Assembly (NCBI GenBank): GCA_029227175.1
Contig: JAQXZK010000030.1
Location: forward strand, 1 to 56,928
DNA: 56,928 nucleotides
DNA from: Bacteroidales bacterium
GTDB lineage: Bacteria; Bacteroidota; Bacteroidia; Bacteroidales; Bacteroidaceae
Reading direction: 5' to 3'
Shown: positions 17,376-25,757 of the stretch, in pieces
How positions within the stretch are numbered: position 1 is the stretch's first letter
Layout: each line of letters opens with the position of its first letter
Program-made: the position numbers and the translations under genes
The notes under the pieces: model-generated
Database searches by the model: none
The model's input: the letters and a program-made list of their open reading frames with translations, nothing else
What the model was told of the DNA's origin: nothing

Positions 17376-18692
17376 TCAATACATTACTTTCTCGTAAAAC
17401 TCAAGGAGTAGTTTGCGGAAATGGAAAGTACACTGCGACTGCGCCAAGGTGTATTGTGACTTCGTAAGGCGGGTCTTAGCCTCCTGATACTCCGTGGACG
17501 AAGCCTTCCCGTTCTCGTATTTCTTCTCAACCAGTTCGTAAGCTGCCTTTGCCGACTCCTCGGCAGCAGCACTGCTCACGCACTGTTTCTGGGCTGCCAC
17601 GGCATTATAATAGGCCTGTTGTACTTCCTTATACAAATCCTTCCTGGTCTGATCTAACTGCAACTGCTGATTGGAGTGCTGAATCTTTGCCTGTCGAATC
17701 TGATTGCGCGTAGCCAAGCGATTGAAAATAGGTATGCTGAGCTGAACGCCTACATACTTATTGAAATTATCCTTTAACTGACGGCCGAAAGGAGCAGCCG
17801 TTATGCCGGACGAATTATAATAATTGGTTGACAAGCCGCCACCCAGTGACAACTTGGGCATCAGGGCACTCTTAGCCAACAGTACATTTCTCTCGGCACC
17901 CTCCAAGCGATACTGCTCTGCCTGAATCTGCGGCTTCACCATGACTGCCTGCGCATATATCTCCTCCGCCGAGGGAAGCAATACCTGCCGAGGGTCATAG
18001 TCGGGCGTAAACGCAATGTCAAAGCCTTCGGGTGACTCCATCTCAAGGAGTTGCGTCAACGTGAGCAAAGCCAGTTGGCAACTATTGCGGTTTTGCACCA
18101 GCGTGAGTTCATCGGCACTCTGAGCCGCACGAGCCTCTGCTAAATCAGCCACGGCAGCCTTCCCGACCTTCACCAACGCCTCAATGCGGTTGGCCTGTGC
18201 CTGTGAAAGCGCCAACTGATTTTCGGCTATCGTCACTAATTTCTTCTGATACAACGCCTCCATATAGGCAGAAGTGACCTGCACGCTCACGCTCTCCTTG
18301 GCACGGCTCAAGTCGGACAAAGCAGCCTGCAGGTCCAACTTCTTCACGGCAATTTCGCGCGGAATCTGCAACCCGGTAAAAAGCGGTACGGAGGCATTGA
18401 GTCCCAGAGAAGTGCTCATGGTGTTGCGATTGTCATAGGTATTGTCGGCCGTAATGCTTCGGCCGAAATTAAAGCTCTGGCTCGCCGAAGCACTCAAGGC
18501 CGGTAGCCTGCTATTGCGAGAGGTATTCAATTCCACTTCCCGCAAAGCTACATTCTGTTCCTGTTGCTGAATGGAGATGTTATGATCAACAGCATAGTCA
18601 ATGCACTGTTGCAAACTCCACGACTGCTGTGCCTGCGCGGTCATCGAGAGCAACGCAAAGGCCGACAGCAAAAGATATTTACGTATCTTCAT
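17376..18692 (-). CDS. TolC-family outer-membrane efflux protein
   Basis: The outer-membrane channel of a tripartite efflux system. With the ATG at 18692 it has 438 residues and a good signal peptide (MKIRKYLLL to TAQAQ); a start eight codons earlier would overlap the upstream gene. The body is dominated by long helices with heptad character and the two repeated outer-membrane-efflux domains (LQQCIDYAVDHN at the start of the first; the second ends near YKEVQQAYYNAVAAQK). It is the last gene of the six-gene export unit, 4 bases after the adaptor gene. The transported compound is unknown. Confidence 0.9.
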   Translation of the reverse strand: MKIRKYLLLSAFALLSMTAQAQQSWSLQQCIDYAVDHNISIQQQEQNVALREVELNTSRNSRLPALSASASQSFNFGRSITADNTYDNRNTMSTSLGLNASVPLFTGLQIPREIAVKKLDLQAALSDLSRAKESVSVQVTSAYMEALYQKKLVTIAENQLALSQAQANRIEALVKVGKAAVADLAEARAAQSADELTLVQNRNSCQLALLTLTQLLEMESPEGFDIAFTPDYDPRQVLLPSAEEIYAQAVMVKPQIQAEQYRLEGAERNVLLAKSALMPKLSLGGGLSTNYYNSSGITAAPFGRQLKDNFNKYVGVQLSIPIFNRLATRNQIRQAKIQHSNQQLQLDQTRKDLYKEVQQAYYNAVAAQKQCVSSAAAEESAKAAYELVEKKYENGKASSTEYQEAKTRLTKSQYTLAQSQCTFHFRKLLLEFYEKVMY

Positions 18693-18696
18693 AGAC

Positions 18697-19791
18697 TTAT
18701 TTCTTTTCAATACCACGAACTATTTCATTGCCCTTCAGACCGGACTTAACCTCGATATAAATGCCGTCGCTCAACCCGATTTCGACAGGTTGCTTGCGGA
18801 ACTTCTGCGTCGGCACACTGTCGGTGAGCAGGTAAACAAACGTACTGTCTCCGGCAAAGTCAACGGCAGCCTCGGGAATCGTAAGCACCTTAGAGGCACG
18901 CTGCAAAACGATTTTGGCGTTGGCACTGTAGCCCGAACGAATCGTCAGGCTATCGGGCAAGGTAATGGCAGCCTTGATTTCAAACTGCTTTGCGCCATTG
19001 TTGTCGACAGCCTTCGGCGAGATGTATTCCAGCACCGCATCCAATGTAACATTCTCCAGAGCACCGATACTTATCTCCACCGGCATGCCATTGTGCACCT
19101 TGCCGACCTCCGTCTCGTCCACTTTGCCGCGGAAGATGAGGTTGCTCATGTCGGCCACAGAAGCCACCGTTGTACCATCGTTGAACGTATTACTCAGAAT
19201 GACATTGTTACCCACCTTGACCGGGATGTCCAAAATCAAGCCGTCGATGGTAGAGCGAATCAGCGTGGTGCTCATCTTGGCATTGCTCAGGGACATACCT
19301 TCGCGCACGATATTCAAGGCATCCTTGGCCGTCAACAACTCAGCCTTGGCCTGCCGATAACTCACCTCTGTCTTCTCATACTCTTCCGTACTGACCAGTT
19401 TTGAGGCATAGAGTTCCTTCATACGCTTCATGTCTGTCTCGGCCTGTTTCATATTGATGGAGGCGAGTTCCACGCGGTTCTCTGCCGCATTGAGGTTCCC
19501 CATATCAGGGATGACCTTCACCTTGGCGATGACCTCATCCTTTTTGACCATCTGCCCGGGCTCCTTATATAACTCGGCGATGATACCCGAAATCTGAGGC
19601 TTGATGCTTACCTCATCACGTGGTTCTATCTGGCCCGTAATGAGCGTTGTTTTTTCCAAGTCCTTCACTGCCGGCTTGTGTGTGGCATACACGACCACCT
19701 CTGGTTGTGATTTCTTGTACAAGAAACCGAAAGTCCCAACAAACACACCTGCTGCGATAACACCTGCAGCAATCTTCGTATATTTTTTCAT
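18697..19791 (-). CDS. HlyD/RND-type periplasmic adaptor subunit
   Basis: Membrane-fusion protein that links inner-membrane ABC permeases to the TolC channel. The 364 residues have an N-terminal membrane anchor (about 7-24), a biotinyl-lipoyl-like half motif (ITGQIEPRDEVSIKPQISG, near 51-69), a short coiled-coil hairpin rich in Lys, Glu and Ala (about 100-165), the returning lipoyl half (STIDGLILDIPVKVGNNV) and beta-barrel and membrane-proximal domains to the end. The order adaptor then TolC, after two MacB-like permeases and an ATPase, makes a MacA-like role likely. Confidence 0.88.
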   Translation of the reverse strand: MKKYTKIAAGVIAAGVFVGTFGFLYKKSQPEVVVYATHKPAVKDLEKTTLITGQIEPRDEVSIKPQISGIIAELYKEPGQMVKKDEVIAKVKVIPDMGNLNAAENRVELASINMKQAETDMKRMKELYASKLVSTEEYEKTEVSYRQAKAELLTAKDALNIVREGMSLSNAKMSTTLIRSTIDGLILDIPVKVGNNVILSNTFNDGTTVASVADMSNLIFRGKVDETEVGKVHNGMPVEISIGALENVTLDAVLEYISPKAVDNNGAKQFEIKAAITLPDSLTIRSGYSANAKIVLQRASKVLTIPEAAVDFAGDSTFVYLLTDSVPTQKFRKQPVEIGLSDGIYIEVKSGLKGNEIVRGIEKK

Positions 19792-19823
19792 TTTCGTATG
19801 GATATATTTATTTCTCGTTATGT

Positions 19824-21068
19824 TTATTCTTCACGCATTGCATCCACAGGCTTGATGCTCATGGCACGGGCAGTTGGCCCTATGCCTGCCAATACGCCAA
19901 GCATACTCAGCAAGACGGCTGCACCGACCGCAGTCCAGAAAGGCACCTGGAAGTTGGAACCGGCAAACGTAGCCGGCACACTGTTTTCAATCAGGGACAG
20001 GCAAAGCACCGAAAGGCAGATGCCAAACAGGCCTGCCGTGAGCGTCAGCACGATTGACTCACTCATAGTCTGGACAATAATGTCCTTGGGCGTTGCCCCT
20101 ATAGCGCGCCGGATACCTATCTCACTGGTGCGTTCGCGAACCGTCACCAACATGATATTGCTCACACCGATAGCGCTGGCCAAGAGAGTACCCAAACCAA
20201 TCATCCAGACCAAGATACTGATGCCCTTGAATAGGTTTTCGACCAATCCAAACATCGCCTCGAAATTCAGCATCTGCACGGCCTTCGTGTCATAAGGCGC
20301 AATGCGATGGGCGCGTTTGATAACAGCCGCTACCTTTTCCTGCACCTCACTGACCTTGTATGAGCCTTTCACCGTGAATCCTAAAAAGTCGACCTGATTG
20401 GCACGATTATAAACCAGCGACAAGGTAGCATAAGGAATGTAAACGGTAGACTCTACATTGTCACCAATCGCGATACTGTTGCTCTCCTTGCTGTTGACTC
20501 CGACTACCTGATACTGCACGCCGGAAATCTCGATAAACTGTCCTAAGGGAGAAATGGTGTCTTTGAACAATTCCTCTGCATTACGACTGCCGATGACACA
20601 GACCTTGCGGCACATCTTCTCGTCAGAGGCATTCAGCGATCGACCCATGCTGACAGGCACGGACTCAATCACCCCATAATCCTCCGTAAAACTCTTGATG
20701 AACACACTGCTCTGTTCATCCCTAAATGTTGCATTTGCATTGCCCACCATGAGACTGGGAGCCACAACATCCACTTCCGGCACTCTTTCCTTGATGCGCC
20801 TCAGGTCCTCCATTTCAAGCGACCAGACACGGTTAGACTGAAAACCGGCATACGGTTCGGAGGTGTTGTCGACAAAGATAAAACCAGAGTTGGTAGCGAA
20901 ACCCGCAAAGTTATGCGCCAGCATTTCCTGCAAACCTTTTCCGCCGCCCATGAGTACCATGAGCATGAAGACACCCCAAAAGATGCCAAAAGCGGTTAAG
21001 AACGTCCTGGCTTTATTCCTCGTCAGGGAATCCATGATTTCACCCCATTGGTCACTATCTATTCGCAT
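19824..21068 (-). CDS. MacB/FtsX-like ABC transporter permease (second)
   Basis: A 414-residue ABC permease with the MacB topology: one N-terminal membrane helix (about 21-41), a large periplasmic domain (about 50-270) and three C-terminal helices (about 280-300, 330-355, 370-395). The FtsX signature is visible as IMLVTVRERTSEIGIRRAIG. It has no fused ATPase domain; the ATPase is a separate gene three genes upstream. It begins 15 bases after the first permease, to which it is clearly paralogous, so the two probably form a heterodimer. It ends with the conserved GIGPTARAMSIKPVDAMREE. Confidence 0.9.
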   Translation of the reverse strand: MRIDSDQWGEIMDSLTRNKARTFLTAFGIFWGVFMLMVLMGGGKGLQEMLAHNFAGFATNSGFIFVDNTSEPYAGFQSNRVWSLEMEDLRRIKERVPEVDVVAPSLMVGNANATFRDEQSSVFIKSFTEDYGVIESVPVSMGRSLNASDEKMCRKVCVIGSRNAEELFKDTISPLGQFIEISGVQYQVVGVNSKESNSIAIGDNVESTVYIPYATLSLVYNRANQVDFLGFTVKGSYKVSEVQEKVAAVIKRAHRIAPYDTKAVQMLNFEAMFGLVENLFKGISILVWMIGLGTLLASAIGVSNIMLVTVRERTSEIGIRRAIGATPKDIIVQTMSESIVLTLTAGLFGICLSVLCLSLIENSVPATFAGSNFQVPFWTAVGAAVLLSMLGVLAGIGPTARAMSIKPVDAMREE

Positions 21069-21083
21069 ATACTTTTCTATTAT

Positions 21084-22343
21084 TTATTTTGCCTGTAATG
21101 CCTCTATCGGTTTAATCAACGCGGCTTTCCTTGCCGGGAAGAAACCGGCTATGGCACCGGCAAAAATCATTACCAAAGTTGCCTCTATACAGATATCTAT
21201 GCCCACCGTCGGATCCTGAAAGTACTGCATCTGCTGCATCCCGACATCCACGACAGAACTCCCGGCTGCATAATCCATATACTCACAAAAAGCAATGCCC
21301 CCCAACATCCCGATATAGCCGAAGATGGTGGTCACGAGGACGCTCTCCAGGATGACCATACTGATGATGTGCCACGGAGCAGCACCCAATGCCTTGCGAA
21401 TGCCAAATTCATGCGTGCGTTCCCGAACAGAAATCAACATGATATTGCCGACTCCCGTTACTCCGCTCAACAACGTCAGGATGCCCAAGAACCAAAATGC
21501 TCCTCGTATGGCCGAGAATGCCACACTCATGGTCTCGGCATTGGCACCACCGCCAAACATATGTAACGCCGTGGGGTCATCCGGAGCAAACTGATGGACT
21601 GCCGACATCACCTTCATATAAGCCTTCTCAAAAACGGAATACGATGCCTGCGTTTCAAGTCCACGGGTCTTCAGAATGAGATTGTCGACATAACGACGCT
21701 TGTTATACACTGCCTCAATGGTAGAATGAGGTATCATCACGGATGTATTATACCTGCTGTTATTGTCCTTCAGTACACCAACAATTCGGTACATAATTCC
21801 ATCTATCTTCAAGAGCTTAGACACAACGTCGGCACCCTTGCCGTAAAGTCTCTCGACCAAAGTCTCACAGAGAACAGCAACCTTACGCTTCTCCATGATG
21901 TCTATCTTATTGAGGAAACGGCCATGCAAAAGCTCGTAACCCATGTTCTCTAAGAAATAAGGGTCAGTGCCGTTCAATGAAGCAGAGAGGACCTTGTTGG
22001 TTTCGGTCATCACCACGGTAGACTGGCTCAACGCCGGAGATATGGAAATCACATTGTCAGGCGCGACATGTACGGCCAGGTCACCATCCTTGTTCTCCAA
22101 CTGAATGCGACGCCACTGAGCATACCCTGCATGCGGTTTACTCGTTCTTCCCGGGAAGATATAAACCGCATCCAAAGAAAGACTGCCCGAGTTTTTCTCT
22201 AAGGTATGAATCACTCCGTTTCCAGCTCCCAGCAACACAATCAGCAAAAAGATTCCACTAGTCACTGCGAAACCTGTTGCAGCCGCCCTCAGCCTATTGC
22301 GATTGATGGCCTGTAATACTTCCGTGAATAAATCAGCGAACAT
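21084..22343 (-). CDS. MacB/FtsX-like ABC transporter permease (first)
   Basis: A 419-residue paralogue of the neighbouring permease with the same layout: N-terminal helix near 22-42, periplasmic domain, three C-terminal helices, FtsX motif IMLISVRERTHEFGIRKALG and the terminal FFPARKAALIKPIEALQAK. The start at 22343 (MFADLFTEV) is chosen because the earlier in-frame ATG at 22382 would lie inside the ATPase gene and add a basic stretch not expected for the family. The gap to the ATPase stop is 13 bases. Together with the second permease it probably makes the transmembrane core of the exporter. Confidence 0.88.
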   Translation of the reverse strand: MFADLFTEVLQAINRNRLRAAATGFAVTSGIFLLIVLLGAGNGVIHTLEKNSGSLSLDAVYIFPGRTSKPHAGYAQWRRIQLENKDGDLAVHVAPDNVISISPALSQSTVVMTETNKVLSASLNGTDPYFLENMGYELLHGRFLNKIDIMEKRKVAVLCETLVERLYGKGADVVSKLLKIDGIMYRIVGVLKDNNSRYNTSVMIPHSTIEAVYNKRRYVDNLILKTRGLETQASYSVFEKAYMKVMSAVHQFAPDDPTALHMFGGGANAETMSVAFSAIRGAFWFLGILTLLSGVTGVGNIMLISVRERTHEFGIRKALGAAPWHIISMVILESVLVTTIFGYIGMLGGIAFCEYMDYAAGSSVVDVGMQQMQYFQDPTVGIDICIEATLVMIFAGAIAGFFPARKAALIKPIEALQAK

Positions 22344-22356
22344 CGTTTTCCTTCTT

Positions 22357-23046
22357 CTAACGGTTGATTTCAATCTCGCCAATCACACCATCCTTGATGT
22401 GGATAATCTTCTCGGCCTTGTGTGCCACATCATTCTCATGCGTCACCATGACAATAGTCATACCCTGCCGGTGAAGATCCTTCAACAAGTCCATCACCTC
22501 GAGTGTTGTCTTACTGTCGAGAGCTCCCGTGGGCTCGTCGGCAAGGATGATGCTGGGTTGGGTTATCAACGCACGGGCAATGGCTACACGCTGACGTTGT
22601 CCACCCGACATCTCGTTGGGATAATGATGCGCCCAGTCCTTCAGCCCCACCTTCTCCAAATACTCCAAGGCCAAAGTATTGCGCTTCCTACGCGCCACGC
22701 CCTGATAAAACAATGGCAGAGCAACATTCTCGACCGCATCCTTGTAAGGTATCAGATTAAAACTCTGGAACACAAAACCAATCATGCGATTGCGATAATG
22801 GGCAGACTTAGTTTCCGATAGGTCCTTAATCAACGTACCATCAAGTATATATTCTCCCTCGTCATAATTGTCTAAAATGCCCAATATGTTCAATAACGTA
22901 CTCTTTCCGGAGCCTGAAGCACCCATAATGGCCACAAACTCTCCCTTCTCCACATCCAGATTCACACCCTTCAACACATGGAGCAGCATACCGTTATCGT
23001 ACGACTTGTGTAAATTCCTTATATGTATCATGTCTGTCTTGTCCAA
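22357..23046 (-). CDS. ABC transporter ATP-binding protein (MacB/LolD type)
   Basis: The ATPase powering the two adjacent permeases. The 229 residues hold all ABC motifs: Walker A GASGSGKST (42-50), the Q-loop in FVFQSFNL, signature MSGGQRQRVAIARAL, Walker B IILADEPTGALDS, and the switch histidine in VMVTHEND. The sequence belongs to the MacB/LolD/FtsE group, which works mechanically on periplasmic substrates or lipoproteins rather than moving them through the membrane core. It follows the YbjQ gene by 11 bases and precedes the first permease by 13. Confidence 0.92.
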   Translation of the reverse strand: MDKTDMIHIRNLHKSYDNGMLLHVLKGVNLDVEKGEFVAIMGASGSGKSTLLNILGILDNYDEGEYILDGTLIKDLSETKSAHYRNRMIGFVFQSFNLIPYKDAVENVALPLFYQGVARRKRNTLALEYLEKVGLKDWAHHYPNEMSGGQRQRVAIARALITQPSIILADEPTGALDSKTTLEVMDLLKDLHRQGMTIVMVTHENDVAHKAEKIIHIKDGVIGEIEINR

Positions 23047-23057
23047 AAAGCAGCATC

Positions 23058-23378
23058 TTAAACGATTCTCACAGCCGTTCCCGAACAGCTCACCATAAGC
23101 ATGCTGTTGCTGGAACCCAATGCCTCGTAATCGATATCAACACCAATTATGGCATTGGCACCCATCTGCCTTGCCCGCTCAGACATTTCCCGAATAGCGG
23201 TCTCCTTCGCCTCCAAAAGCGTGTCTTCATAGCTTCCGGCACGGCCACCGAAGATGTCATGGATGGAAGCAGCAAAGTCCTTCAAAAAGTTGGCACCAAT
23301 AATCGTCTCACCGGAAACTATTCCATAGTATTGCTCTATCTTATGTCCCTCGATAGTTGGGGTTGTTGTAAGTAACAT
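23058..23378 (-). CDS. YbjQ/UPF0145-family protein
   Basis: A 106-residue cytoplasmic protein of the YbjQ (UPF0145) family, sometimes called a heavy-metal-binding domain; function in the family is not settled. Hallmarks are the start [20 protein letters not shown], the [19 protein letters not shown] helix and the terminal [17 protein letters not shown] block. The protein is full length for the family, which forms oligomeric rings. It is the first gene of the efflux unit, 11 bases ahead of the ATPase, which suggests a link between them that sequence alone does not explain. Confidence 0.88.
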   Translation of the reverse strand: MLLTTTPTIEGHKIEQYYGIVSGETIIGANFLKDFAASIHDIFGGRAGSYEDTLLEAKETAIREMSERARQMGANAIIGVDIDYEALGSSNSMLMVSCSGTAVRIV

Positions 23379-23487
23379 GGTTCTTACTTGTTTATATGGT
23401 TATACATGATGTGGCAAAAATCGTTTCTTTCTCTGTAGCATACAATTTTATGCCATTAATAAACGTAAAAAGAGAAGAAGTAGGAGT

Positions 23488-23524
23488 GGAAATGCGTCTT
23501 TCCCCTTCCAGGAGACGCATTTCC
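23488..23524 (-). terminator. Hairpin after the sigma-linked membrane gene
   Basis: GGAAATGCGTCT (23488-23499) pairs exactly with AGACGCATTTCC (23513-23524) around a 13-base loop. It lies 46 bases after the stop of the four-TM gene and upstream of ybjQ, so it probably ends the sigma-factor transcript. The remaining bases of this 191-base gap hold only the ybjQ leader. Confidence 0.6.
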
Positions 23525-23569
23525 TCCCATGTCGTAGTGTTTAAATATAGTGATTTTAGAAAATTGATT

Positions 23570-24151
23570 TCAATCGCCGTTAATCTGCTCAAGTATGTCC
23601 GAGCAAGCATTGACCACCTTCTTGTGCATGGAGAATCCAATGGCAAACCCTATAGCAGCAGAGAGGAAAACGAACACAGTAAAGACTATGCCGGACGTAG
23701 AATTAAATTCTAACTGGAAGGCCTTCAGCATCTCGTACAAGCACCATCCTAACCAAGGGATAATAGTCGGCGTAACATAGACCAACCAGAAATGATACTG
23801 ACGCTTCACGCGAGCCACCTTGCAAGCTACGCTCTTAAGGTCTTCTGTAGCCATGTTCATCTTCATGACCGGATAGTGGATGTACATCGTTCCAAATGCA
23901 CAGAACAAGACATAGATAATCGTGCAGAGACAGAACGTCAGACTCAAACGTACCTGATAATACATCAGCAGATACAACGGCACACAGGACAAGGAAATGA
24001 TAAGATTCTTGAAAGCCTGTGCATTCATCACACTTAACTTTGACTTGGACACCTGACGAAGCAAGCGGTCATTCACGATTTCTTCTTTCTGTATCTTTTC
24101 TTTCAGTATGGCAATCTGTTTGCGCATTTCTTCAAATTCCAACCCTTCCAT
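23570..24151 (-). CDS. Four-helix membrane protein of unknown function beside an ECF sigma factor
   Basis: A 193-residue protein that I do not recognise. Residues 5-38 are charged and heptad-like (EEMRKQIAILKEKIQKEE), probably a cytoplasmic coiled coil. Four hydrophobic segments follow, near 48-66, 69-91, 119-141 and 154-174. There are no catalytic motifs. It starts 21 bases after the ECF sigma-factor gene, the position normally held by an anti-sigma factor; the cytoplasmic helix plus membrane anchor would suit that role, but there is no zinc-binding ZAS motif or FecR domain. An anti-sigma or sensor function is inference only. Confidence 0.7.
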   Translation of the reverse strand: MEGLEFEEMRKQIAILKEKIQKEEIVNDRLLRQVSKSKLSVMNAQAFKNLIISLSCVPLYLLMYYQVRLSLTFCLCTIIYVLFCAFGTMYIHYPVMKMNMATEDLKSVACKVARVKRQYHFWLVYVTPTIIPWLGWCLYEMLKAFQLEFNSTSGIVFTVFVFLSAAIGFAIGFSMHKKVVNACSDILEQINGD

Positions 24152-24172
24152 ATTATTTCCTCCTTTTATGAT

Positions 24173-24673
24173 TTAGACTTTCATTTTCTTCAACTGTTCC
24201 TTGATTCTAAAAAGCTTGACTCCGACGTTGCTGGATGGGATGCCAATGATGGCACCTATCTCTTCGTAACTCAAATCTTCCAGCCAAAGCAAGATGATGG
24301 CGCGGTCAACGACGTCCAACTGACTGATACGCTTGTGAAGCATCTGCACCTGCACAGACTGAGCATCCCGGTCGTTATAAAGGTCGACATCTACCGTGAG
24401 CGGAATCCTTGCTCCGCGACTTTTGCGCTTTCGGTCGGCCGAAATGCAAGTGTTCAGTGCTACGCGCCACATCCAAGTATCTACCTTGCTGTCACCTCTG
24501 AATCCGTCAAATCCATTCCATAGGTTAATCAAAGTATCTTGAAAGAGGTCATTGACCTCCTCATTGTCCTTGGCAAACATATAGCACACGGTATAGATGG
24601 TGTGCTTATGCTCCAGCACCAGTTTATTAAATAACTTTTCGTCTTTCATCTTCTTTTTTAAATCAGGATTCAC
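24173..24673 (-). CDS. ECF-type RNA polymerase sigma factor (sigma-70 family)
   Basis: A 166-residue alternative sigma factor. Region 2 is clear (residues 11-80: LVLEHKHTIYTVCYMFAKDN, then DLFQDTLINLWNGFDGF and TWMWRVALNTCISADRKRK), as is region 4 (about 112-160: LDVVDRAIILLWLEDLSYEE and IGAIIGIPSSNVGVKLFRIK, the helix-turn-helix). There is no region 1.1 or 3, as expected for the ECF group. Its neighbours are a four-TM protein downstream and a DUF3667 protein upstream, all on the minus strand. Two direct copies of a short motif lie 20-50 bases upstream of the start and could be part of an autoregulated promoter. Confidence 0.9.
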   Translation of the reverse strand: MNPDLKKKMKDEKLFNKLVLEHKHTIYTVCYMFAKDNEEVNDLFQDTLINLWNGFDGFRGDSKVDTWMWRVALNTCISADRKRKSRGARIPLTVDVDLYNDRDAQSVQVQMLHKRISQLDVVDRAIILLWLEDLSYEEIGAIIGIPSSNVGVKLFRIKEQLKKMKV

Positions 24674-24736
24674 CTATTAGACGAAACAGGAGATGGAATT
24701 ATTACAAGATTATGGAATTATTTTTTTTTTAAATCA

Positions 24737-25600
24737 CTATTTGAGATTTACAATACCAAGCAACTGCGCAATGCCAAGCAGAGCAAGCGCAATCACTCCA
24801 ACCAGAAGGACGAAGTAGACATTGACCTGTATAGCACGCAACAACGCCTTTCTCCACGAGAGTTTGAAGAGCTGGTGGAAATTCCAGGTCTCCAGCAAGA
24901 CGGACATGTCAACTCCCAATCCGTTGGAATCTATACCCCACAGCCGATTCCACGGCATCTTGAAGAGATCAAAAATCACCTGCTGACATTGCATAAATAT
25001 CAAGATATAGAAGAATTCCACCATGTTCAGTGTGCGGCCATATTCGTTCTTGCGAAAGCAAAATTTAAGAGGCAAGACCATCAACAGCATCTCAAGCACC
25101 ATGCGAAGTTCGTTGTTGGCAAGCAAGTCTCGCACGACAGCCACCACTTTTTCCCATATACCGTCCAGTTCCAGATTTACCTGAGTTCCTCCCATAAAGT
25201 CACCCACGCCCTTGAAGTACAAGGCATAATGTAGACACAGATAGACCGTCACCAAGAAGAACAAAAGTTGGATAGGCTTGACGTATTCCACCCGACGGCC
25301 GCCCACATAGTCGCGCATCATATAGCCCGGGCGGTATATCAAGTCTATGCAGGTGTGTATGAACCCCCGCTCCACGTTCGTAAAGATACCTACCAGGTTC
25401 TCAAAGGCATGATATAAGGTAAGGCGGCCGGTACTGGATGCCTGTCCGCAATTCGGGCAGTACAAGCCTCGGAACTCCGTGTGGCAGTTCATACATACGT
25501 GCTGTTCCTGTTCGGCTACCTGAATCGGTTCGGGGTGACTCCCATGCTCCTGTTTATAGCGAATCCAGCGCACCCACTTTTTGCTTCTTAAATCTTTCAT
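24737..25600 (-). CDS. DUF3667 membrane protein with zinc ribbon
   Basis: A 287-residue protein of the DUF3667 family, found mainly in Bacteroidetes, function unknown. Residues 36-51 form a zinc ribbon (Cys36, Cys39, Cys48, Cys51 in VCMNCHTEFRGLYCPNCGQ). Then comes the family segment GRLTLYHAFENLVGIFTNVE and RGFIHTCIDLIYRPGYMMRD with a YVGGRRVEYVKPIQLLFFLV block, and several hydrophobic helices (about 110-130, 165-180, 195-212, 250-280). The C terminus holds a long hydrophobic helix (VNVYFVLLVGVIALALLGIA). The gap to the sigma gene is 63 bases and contains a T10 run, so it may or may not share a transcript with it. Confidence 0.82.
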   Translation of the reverse strand: MKDLRSKKWVRWIRYKQEHGSHPEPIQVAEQEQHVCMNCHTEFRGLYCPNCGQASSTGRLTLYHAFENLVGIFTNVERGFIHTCIDLIYRPGYMMRDYVGGRRVEYVKPIQLLFFLVTVYLCLHYALYFKGVGDFMGGTQVNLELDGIWEKVVAVVRDLLANNELRMVLEMLLMVLPLKFCFRKNEYGRTLNMVEFFYILIFMQCQQVIFDLFKMPWNRLWGIDSNGLGVDMSVLLETWNFHQLFKLSWRKALLRAIQVNVYFVLLVGVIALALLGIAQLLGIVNLK

Positions 25601-25624
25601 TTACATTCTGTTTTGTTCTATCTG

Positions 25625-25632
25625 CAAACATA
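25625..25632 (-). promoter_or_regulatory. -7 element of the DUF3667 gene
   Basis: The minus strand reads TATGTTTG, matching TAnnTTTG, 25 bases before the ATG, with a TTG about 18 bases upstream. It is divergent from the rfbC promoter 80 bases away. Confidence 0.5.
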
Positions 25633-25675
25633 CAAATAATTCTGTAGTATCAACTTCTCATCGCAATAAATCGCA

Positions 25676-25715
25676 GTGGTTATAACCACCCATAAAGATT
25701 TATTCTTTAACTTTG
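25676..25715 (+). promoter_or_regulatory. rfbC promoter with a 14-bp palindrome at the -33 position
   Basis: TAACTTTG at 25708-25715 is a good -7 element. Where the -33 box should be, there is instead a perfect palindrome GTGGTTATAACCAC (25676-25689). This arrangement suggests a dimeric regulator binds there. The transcript would begin near 25722, which rules out the in-frame ATG at 25713 and supports the rfbC start at 25758. Confidence 0.5.
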
Positions 25716-25757
25716 CAGCCGCACAGCGGCTCATTGCCACCGCGACTTATCACCTCC

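Noticed and set aside
22344..22382. Earlier start of the first ABC permease
   Set aside because: It would overlap the ATPase gene by 26 bases and add a basic stretch not usual before the first membrane helix.
24721..24730. T10 run as a terminator of the DUF3667 transcript
   Set aside because: It reads as A10 in the transcript direction (minus strand) and has no stem before it.
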